From Chromatiaceae bacterium (GTDB lineage Bacteria; Pseudomonadota; Gammaproteobacteria; Chromatiales; Chromatiaceae), in the NCBI GenBank assembly GCA_024235395.1, contig JACKMK010000001.1, forward strand, positions 1,674,001 through 1,738,000: a stretch of DNA of 64,000 bases. Direction: 5' to 3'. Below are positions 55,543-64,000 of the stretch, one piece after another. The notes beneath the pieces are model-generated. The model made no database searches and was not told where the DNA came from. It saw only the letters and a list, made by a program, of their open reading frames with translations. A program made the position numbers and the translations under genes. Position 1 is the first letter of the stretch; each line of letters opens with the position of its first letter.

Positions 55543-56895
55543 CTACGCCGGCCCGGCGACAATTTCACCCAACGCCACGTCGTCGAACCGGTCGCGGTCG
55601 ACCTTCAGGTAAGCGACCCCCTCGTCGGCGACGATCACCGCCTCGATGACCCCGGGCATGCCGCGAAGCCGCGCCGCCAGCTCGCCGGTATCGCGCCCGC
55701 CGGCGGTCAGGTGCACCAGGCGGCTGGCGTAGCGTCCCGGCTTGCGCATGCCGCTGGCGACCAGCAGCCAGACCACCGCGACCGAGGCGCCGAACAGGAA
55801 CACACCGCTCAGCCCCAGGTGCTGATGCACCCAGCCACCGGCCACGCCGCCGACGAAGGCGCCGCCGAACTGCGAGGTCGAATAGACCCCCATCGCGGTA
55901 CCCTTGGCATCGACCGGCGCCACCTTGGAAACCAGCGACGGCAGGGTCGCCTCGAGCAGGTTGAACGCGGTGAAGAACAGCGCCAGCGCGGCGACGAACC
56001 CCCACAGGTGCCCGCTGAGTTCACCCAGCCCGAACTGTGCGACCGCAAGGCAGGCGACCGCGCCGACGAATACCTGTTTCATCAGGCCACGCCGTTCGGC
56101 GAGGATCACGAACGGCACCATCGCGACGATCGAACCCAGCATCACCGGCAGATACAGCATGCTGTGCTGCGCGGTGGCCAGGCCGAGATCACGCAACACC
56201 AGCGGCACCGCGAGAAACAGCGACGTCAGGATCAGGTGCAGTGAAAAGATGCCGAAATCGAGGCGCAGAAGGTCCGCCTCGCGCAACACGCGCCGGAACA
56301 TCGCCGGTACCGGTTCGGCGTCGCGGTGCACGCTGCTGCGCGACGGGGTCGGCACCACCAGGCCGACCAACGCGATGCCGAGCAGCGCCAGCACCGCGGT
56401 GACCCAGAAGATCCCGCTGACCCCGATCAGCTTGCCGAGCAGCGGCCCGACCAGCATCGCCAGCATGAACGAGGCGCCGATGGTCACGCCGATCGTCGCC
56501 ATCGCCTTGGTGCGGTTCTCCTCGCGGGTCAGGTCCGCCGCCAGCGCCATCACCGCCGCGGCGACCGCACCGCTGCCCTGGATCGCCCGGCCGACGACGA
56601 TCAGCCAGATGTCGTCGGCCAGCGCCGCGACCACCCCGCCGATCGCGAACAGCACCAGGCCGCCGATGATCACCGGCTTGCGTCCGATCCGGTCGGACAG
56701 GAGCCCGAACGGGATCTGCAACACCGCCTGCGTGAGGCCGTAGATGCCGATCGCGAGCCCGGTCAGCAGCGGGGTCGCCCCCGGCAGCTTCTCGGCATAC
56801 AGCGCGAACACCGGAAGGATCAGGAACAGGCCGAGCATGCGGAACCCGTACACCCCGGCCAGGCCGAAGGTGGCGCGCCGTTCCGCGCCCGTCAT
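55543..56895 (-). CDS. YajR-like MFS transporter
   Basis: A 450-residue major facilitator with 12 hydrophobic helices. The motif-A loop GLLSDRIGRKPVI lies between helices 2 and 3. A C-terminal ferredoxin-like domain (RGMPGVIEAVIVADEGVAYL) corresponds to the YAM domain of YajR. The substrate is unknown; YajR is a proton-driven drug-efflux-type carrier. The start at 56895 (MTGAERRATFG) is chosen; the longer frame upstream overlaps the divergent response regulator. It shares direction with ssb, 60 bases upstream of it. Confidence 0.85.
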   Translation of the reverse strand: MTGAERRATFGLAGVYGFRMLGLFLILPVFALYAEKLPGATPLLTGLAIGIYGLTQAVLQIPFGLLSDRIGRKPVIIGGLVLFAIGGVVAALADDIWLIVVGRAIQGSGAVAAAVMALAADLTREENRTKAMATIGVTIGASFMLAMLVGPLLGKLIGVSGIFWVTAVLALLGIALVGLVVPTPSRSSVHRDAEPVPAMFRRVLREADLLRLDFGIFSLHLILTSLFLAVPLVLRDLGLATAQHSMLYLPVMLGSIVAMVPFVILAERRGLMKQVFVGAVACLAVAQFGLGELSGHLWGFVAALALFFTAFNLLEATLPSLVSKVAPVDAKGTAMGVYSTSQFGGAFVGGVAGGWVHQHLGLSGVFLFGASVAVVWLLVASGMRKPGRYASRLVHLTAGGRDTGELAARLRGMPGVIEAVIVADEGVAYLKVDRDRFDDVALGEIVAGPA

Positions 56896-57075
56896 ATTGG
56901 TCGAATTACTGCTTCGCACGCTCCACCTCGCTACCAAGCGCGCCATTTTAACCCGGATTCCGGCTCCCAGGCGCCGGGCAAAAGATCCGCCCGACGCGGC
57001 CGATATCGTTCCCCAGGAGACAGCACCCGGCCAAAGATCGTTCCGGCGCCGCCCCGCAGTGGAGAACCCCCTACC

Positions 57076-58293
57076 GTGCCGCAAACTGCCGATATTCTGG
57101 CGATCGACGACGACAAGCTCAGTCACAAGATCATCCGTCGGGTGCTCGAACCCGCCGGCCACAGGGTGCGCCCGGCGTACGACGGCGAACAGGGGATCGC
57201 CGCGGCGCTGGAGAACCGCCCCGACCTCATCCTGCTCGATGTCGAGATGCCGGGGATGAACGGCTACGACGTGTGCGTGCAGCTGCGTCAGAACGACTCT
57301 ACGAAACGCATTCCCATCATCTTCCTGTCCTCGCACAGTTCGCTGCGCGAGCGCATGCAGGGCTACGAAGCGGGCGCCGACGACTACCTGGTCAAACCGT
57401 TCGAACCCGAAAACCTGCTGGCGCGCGTCCAGGTGCTGCAGCGTTTCGCCGAACAGCGCAGCGCGCTGGAAGAGCAGTACACCGCGGCACGCGAGACCGC
57501 GATGATCGCGCTCGCCGGGACCAGCGAACTGGCGATGGCGATGCAGTTCCTCGAACGCACCCACGCCCTGCACAGCACCGATGAGCTGGCCGATGCGCTG
57601 TTCGAGGTCACCCGCAACATGCAGCTCAACTGTTGCCTGCACATCTGCGCCAACAATGCGGACCTGTGGTACGCCGACGGCGAGGGCATGCGGCCGCTGG
57701 AAAAGGAACTGGTCGAGATGAGCGACCGCAGTCAGCGTTTCGTCGACTTCGGTGCCCGTTCGATCGTCAACTACCAGCACCTGAGCCTGCTGGTGCGCGA
57801 CATGCCGGTGCACGATATGCAGCGCTACGGCCGCACCAAGGACCTGCTGCCGCTACTGCTGTCGGCGGTGGATACCCGGGTCGGCAACCTGTACGCCGAA
57901 GAGGCCCTGATGCACCAGAGCCGCGAACTGCTGGCCGCGTTCGGTCGCATCCGGACCAGCTTTTACTACCTCACCAGAGAACTGATCGACAACCAGGAAC
58001 AGAGCAACCGGCTGCTGCGCGACATGCTCCAGGAGCTGAACCACGATTTTCTGCGCATGGGCCTCGAGGAGGACCAGGAGGCCTACGTGCTGGACCGCAT
58101 CGACAACGCGATCGAGGACGCGATTGAGCGCATCGACGCCAGCGACGCGCTGCGCGACACCCTGCTGGTACTGCTGCCCAGCCTGAAGAACATCTACCGC
58201 CAGCAGCAGGACATGGTCGACACCTTCAGCAAGGCGCACAATCGCGCGCAGACCGACAGCGCGGTCAATCTGGGCGACATCGAGCTGTTCTGA
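57076..58293 (+). CDS. Response regulator with a long helical output region
   Basis: A 405-residue protein. Residues 1-125 are a receiver domain with acidic residues IDDDK, the phospho-acceptor Asp in ILLDVEMPG, and Lys in LVKPFEPENL. The rest is helical with coiled-coil character (QLEQ-type heptads near 130-150, and NQEQSNRLLRDMLQEL). It has no recognised DNA-binding, GGDEF, EAL or kinase motif. No histidine kinase is adjacent. The GTG start at 57076 has GTGGAG upstream. It may act through protein-protein contacts. It precedes uvrA on the same strand. Confidence 0.75.
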   Translation: MPQTADILAIDDDKLSHKIIRRVLEPAGHRVRPAYDGEQGIAAALENRPDLILLDVEMPGMNGYDVCVQLRQNDSTKRIPIIFLSSHSSLRERMQGYEAGADDYLVKPFEPENLLARVQVLQRFAEQRSALEEQYTAARETAMIALAGTSELAMAMQFLERTHALHSTDELADALFEVTRNMQLNCCLHICANNADLWYADGEGMRPLEKELVEMSDRSQRFVDFGARSIVNYQHLSLLVRDMPVHDMQRYGRTKDLLPLLLSAVDTRVGNLYAEEALMHQSRELLAAFGRIRTSFYYLTRELIDNQEQSNRLLRDMLQELNHDFLRMGLEEDQEAYVLDRIDNAIEDAIERIDASDALRDTLLVLLPSLKNIYRQQQDMVDTFSKAHNRAQTDSAVNLGDIELF

Positions 58294-58375
58294 ACAGCCG
58301 CCGGAGCGGATCCGGCTTTGATCGGCCGCGCCGCTCCCGTAACATTTGACGGTTCAGTCTCCAACGACCGTCAGC

Positions 58376-61213
<2,838 letters not shown>

Positions 61214-61309
61214 TGTGCCGGCGGTGCCCGGCCCTCACGCCGCCGGGACCGGATCCGGACATCCATGGCCCCGGGGGCACGAGCCCCGGACAAGTAGTTG
61301 GTTTTGAAC

Positions 61310-63058
61310 ATGCAAATCGCCCGCTTCCTACCGTTCCTCCATTGGTTCCAGCTGGTGGACCGCAACACGTTGCGGGCCGACCTGGCGGCCGGTTTCACCG
61401 GCGCCGTGATCGTGCTGCCGCAGGGTGTGGCGTTCGCGGCGATCGCCGGACTGCCGCCCGAGTACGGCCTGTACACCGCGATGGTCACACCGATCATCGC
61501 GGCGCTGTTTGGCTCTTCACTGCACCTGGTTTCCGGCCCGACCACGGCGATCTCGATCGTCGTGTTCTCCGCGGTCAGCAACCATGCAACGCCCGGAACG
61601 CCGGAATTCGTGACCATGGCCCTCACGCTGACGTTCTTTGCCGGCGTCTACCAGCTGGCATTCGGCCTGGCGCGCCTGGGCACCGTCGTGAACTTCGTAT
61701 CGCACACGGTGGTGATCGGCTTCACGGCAGGTGCCGCGCTGCTGATCGCGACCAGCCAGATGAAACACGTGCTTGGCATCGAGATTCCGAAAGGCGAGTC
61801 GTTTCTGCACACCTGGGTCGACGTGTATGCGATGGCCGGACAGATCAGCGTCACCACGGCGGTGATCGCACTGAGCACACTGGTCAGCGCGATCCTGTTC
61901 AAGCGCTACCTGCCCAAGATACCGAACCTGTTGGCGGGCATGGTCGTCGGCAGCCTGGTCGCGGCGATGCTCGGTGGTGCCGAAGCGGGCATCAAGCTGG
62001 TCGGCGAGATCCCCGCACACCTGCCGCCGCTGTCGCATCCCGACCTGGCGCTGGGGACCATCAGGGATCTCGCTACCGAGGCGTTCGCGGTGGCCCTGCT
62101 GGGCCTGATTGAAGCGGTGTCGATCAGCCGTGCGGTCGCCGCCAAATCGAATCAGACGATCAATGCAAATCAGGAATTCATCGGCCAGGGGATGTCGAAC
62201 CTGGTCGGCAGTTTCTTCTCGAGCTATGCCGGTTCGGGATCCTTCACACGCTCAGGCATCAACTACGCCGCGGGCGCCAAGACGCCGATGTCGGCGATCT
62301 TTGCCGCGCTGATGCTGATGGTCATCGTGCTGTTGATCGCTCCGCTGACGGCCTACCTGCCGATCGCCGCGATGGGGGGCGTGATCCTGATCGTCGCCTA
62401 CAACCTGATCGACTTCCATCACATCGGGGACGTTCTGCGTTACAGCCGCTCGGAGAGCAGCATCCTGCTGACCACCTTCTTCGCGACCTTGTTCCTGGAG
62501 CTGGAATTCGCGATCTACCTCGGCGTACTGCTGTCGCTGGTGATCTTTCTCGCGCGCACCTCGGTGCCGCCGATACCGGCACTGGCGGTCGACACGGACC
62601 CCAAAAGCGGCAAGCGCGCGTTCGTGAACATCGAGAACAAGCCGCTGCGCGCCTGTCCACAGCTCAAGATTCTGCGTATGGACCTGGCGCTGTATTTCGG
62701 CTCGATCAATCAGGTGCAGCAACGCATCAGCCGCATCGTCGACAACGAGGACATCCGCCATATCCTGATCGTCGGCGACGGCATCCATTACATGGACCTG
62801 AGTGCCGCAGAGGTGCTGGTCAACGAGGGCAGGCGCCTGAAACGACTCGGCGGCGGGCTGTACTTCGTCGGGCTGGAGCACAACGTCTACGAGTTTGCCG
62901 CGCGCTCACAGTTCATCCGCAAGATCGGCGCCGATCATTTCTTCGATTCAAAGACGCACGCGATCCGTACGATCTTCAGGCGTCTGGATCCGGCGGTCTG
63001 CGCGGAATGCACGGCACGGGTGTTTCGCGAATGCCCGCCGCCGCCATCATCGTCGTGA
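61310..63058 (+). CDS. SulP-family anion transporter with STAS domain
   Basis: A 582-residue SulP/SLC26 transporter. The N-terminal 400 residues contain the family signature (PQGVAFAAIAGLPPEYGLYT) and about 12-14 membrane helices. Residues 440-550 are a cytoplasmic STAS domain (LRMDLALYFGSINQVQQRI, ILIVGDGIHYMDLSAAEVL). It ends with a Cys- and Pro-rich tail (CAECTARVFRECPPPP), which could bind metal. It should transport sulfate, bicarbonate or a related anion. The ATG at 61310 is preferred. It stands alone downstream of uvrA. Confidence 0.9.
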   Translation: MQIARFLPFLHWFQLVDRNTLRADLAAGFTGAVIVLPQGVAFAAIAGLPPEYGLYTAMVTPIIAALFGSSLHLVSGPTTAISIVVFSAVSNHATPGTPEFVTMALTLTFFAGVYQLAFGLARLGTVVNFVSHTVVIGFTAGAALLIATSQMKHVLGIEIPKGESFLHTWVDVYAMAGQISVTTAVIALSTLVSAILFKRYLPKIPNLLAGMVVGSLVAAMLGGAEAGIKLVGEIPAHLPPLSHPDLALGTIRDLATEAFAVALLGLIEAVSISRAVAAKSNQTINANQEFIGQGMSNLVGSFFSSYAGSGSFTRSGINYAAGAKTPMSAIFAALMLMVIVLLIAPLTAYLPIAAMGGVILIVAYNLIDFHHIGDVLRYSRSESSILLTTFFATLFLELEFAIYLGVLLSLVIFLARTSVPPIPALAVDTDPKSGKRAFVNIENKPLRACPQLKILRMDLALYFGSINQVQQRISRIVDNEDIRHILIVGDGIHYMDLSAAEVLVNEGRRLKRLGGGLYFVGLEHNVYEFAARSQFIRKIGADHFFDSKTHAIRTIFRRLDPAVCAECTARVFRECPPPPSSS

Positions 63059-63077
63059 GGCGGGGAGCGGCGTCCGT

Positions 63078-63656
63078 TCAGAAGTCGCTGTTGGCTGCGG
63101 TCGGCATCGGCGCCGGCTGCTTGCTGCGCGCCTCGAGCTGGTAGTACTTGTCGGTCAAGCGCAACAGCTCGTTGTTCTTTTCGCGCAGCGCGGCCTTGGC
63201 CGCGGCCAATTCGCGCTGACTCAACTCATCTCTACGCACCAACAGGGCAGCCTCCTGGCCCTGCTTGGCGAGGCTCGCCGACAATCGGCGACTCTCGTCC
63301 ACGATGCGTTTCTGTTCACGCTTCAGCTGCACGTTTTCATATTCGAGCTCGCGCATCCGGCGGCTCCGCTCGGCCAGCGCATTGCGCTGCGCCTGGATCA
63401 ATTCGCGAGCCGCGGGCGATTCCTCATGGCCCCGCTCACGTCGTGCGAGGCGTTCATGCAGACGCTGATTGGTTTCGGCAAGCAACTGGAACTCGACCAG
63501 CAGGTCACGATAGGCCTGTTCCAGCGCATCGCCCTGTAGACGCCCCTCGGCCACGCCCTGCGGGCGTGCCGCATCGGGGCCACTCTCGCCCGCGGTTGCT
63601 GTCGATTTCGCCGATCCGATACGGCCAAGCAGAGAAAACCGTTGATTGCCCTTCAT
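63078..63656 (-). CDS. Coiled-coil protein of unknown function
   Basis: A 192-residue soluble protein. Residues 1-40 are low-complexity and Gly/Ser/Ala-rich. Residues 45-180 form a long, charged coiled coil (LEQAYRDLLVEFQLLAETNQ, ELEYENVQLKREQKRI). No catalytic motif is visible. It is convergent with the SulP gene, 20 bases apart. Role unknown; scaffolding or a filament-like function is possible. Confidence 0.65.
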   Translation of the reverse strand: MKGNQRFSLLGRIGSAKSTATAGESGPDAARPQGVAEGRLQGDALEQAYRDLLVEFQLLAETNQRLHERLARRERGHEESPAARELIQAQRNALAERSRRMRELEYENVQLKREQKRIVDESRRLSASLAKQGQEAALLVRRDELSQRELAAAKAALREKNNELLRLTDKYYQLEARSKQPAPMPTAANSDF

Positions 63657-63746
63657 GCCTGCTCCCCCTCACGTTCGCACCGCGCAGTGCCGACTGCGAC
63701 CCCGGCCGATCCTCGACCGGGATCGCTGCGGCGGGACACCGCCGGT

Positions 63747-64000
63747 CTACGCGACCCGGCGACCGATGCGTGGCGACCACCGACGACCGCCGGTCAACAG
63801 TGACCAGGCTATGCCACCGGCAATCCACAGTACCACCGCGCCTGCGGGTTCCGGGATTGTACCGGAATCCACTTCTTCAAGCCCGCCGTTGACGCGGCCG
63901 GGCGTCATCTCGGCGAGGCTCCACGACCAGGTCTCGGGCGTGCCCTGGCGCTGCAGCGACCGGCCGGCGGGGGTCGTGTTGTCCTCCGCGACCGGCAGCA
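63747..64000 (-). CDS. PEP-CTERM protein, C-terminal end (partial)
   Basis: Only the 3' end of a minus-strand gene lies in the window. It reads TWSWSLAEMTPGRVNGGLEE and then IPEPAGAVVLWIAGGIAWSL followed by LLTGGRRWSPRIGRR, ending with TAG at 63747-63749. The I-P-E-P, hydrophobic helix and Arg cluster are a canonical PEP-CTERM signal, with about a dozen extra residues after it. The rest lies outside. Confidence 0.75.
   Translation of the reverse strand, partial: LPVAEDNTTPAGRSLQRQGTPETWSWSLAEMTPGRVNGGLEEVDSGTIPEPAGAVVLWIAGGIAWSLLTGGRRWSPRIGRRVA

Noticed and set aside
56896..58375. LexA/SOS box controlling ssb or uvrA
   Set aside because: No CTGT-N8-ACAG dyad was found in the intervals upstream of uvrA, the response regulator or the MFS gene.

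Overview
The window is GC-rich, densely coded bacterial DNA, most likely from a gammaproteobacterium. Evidence for this is a TrmN6-type tRNA methyltransferase, an AcpH-type ACP phosphodiesterase directly after ksgA, ssb and uvrA facing away from each other, and several proteins with PEP-CTERM-like C-termini. The amount of sulfur and sulfonate chemistry suggests a relative of the sulfur-oxidising Chromatiales, but that is inference. No rRNA, complete tRNA or CRISPR array is visible.

Region 1 (1-6.1 kb): the tail of a transglutaminase-like protein, then a three-gene operon on the minus strand for a soluble fumarate reductase/succinate dehydrogenase-like pair coupled to a NuoF-like NADH/flavin subunit, then a GNAT-nitrilase fusion. 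Region 2 (6.1-13 kb): trmN6, then a minus-strand operon (PLP lyase of the CuyA/DcyD family, acidic amino-acid ABC transporter, TauE/SafE exporter) with a divergent LysR gene. This reads best as uptake and desulfonation of L-cysteate with sulfite export. Region 3 (13.4-24 kb): an ABC exporter, a methyltransferase, an ATP-grasp protein, a repeat-containing secreted protein, two coupled PEP-CTERM genes (one carrying a phage/eCIS baseplate-like motif), and an MddA-like methyltransferase divergent from an HxlR-SCP2 regulator with palindromic sites between them. Region 4 (24-41 kb): an outer-membrane channel, an amidohydrolase, an arylsulfatase, then a compact cluster of three alkaline-phosphatase-superfamily enzymes with a three-helix membrane protein, a ribbon-helix-helix protein and a sulfotransferase-like protein, then more PEP-CTERM proteins.

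Region 5 (about 43.6-52.2 kb) is the most unusual part. Four copies of a 33-bp sequence that is the first codons of ksgA lie in direct orientation at 43734, 45511, 47072 and 52195. The first three are each followed by the same ~82-bp sequence (Y) instead of the ksgA body. All four are preceded by a related ~120-bp sequence (X), partly diverged in copy 3. Between the copies sit three unrelated cargo modules: a TIR-domain membrane protein with a secreted partner; an FKBP isomerase with an orphan MNT nucleotidyltransferase; and a large SIR2-domain protein split by an IS5-family element. This is the layout expected of tandem non-autonomous elements integrated by site-specific recombination into the 5' end of ksgA, carrying defence-like NADase genes. 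No recombinase gene is present in the window. Removing the IS with one copy of its TTAA duplication restores a single SIR2 reading frame of about 1178 codons.

Region 6 (52.2-64 kb) is housekeeping: ksgA-acpH, a CNNM/CBS protein, ssb, a YajR-like MFS transporter, a response regulator, uvrA, a SulP transporter, a coiled-coil protein and the 3' end of another PEP-CTERM gene.
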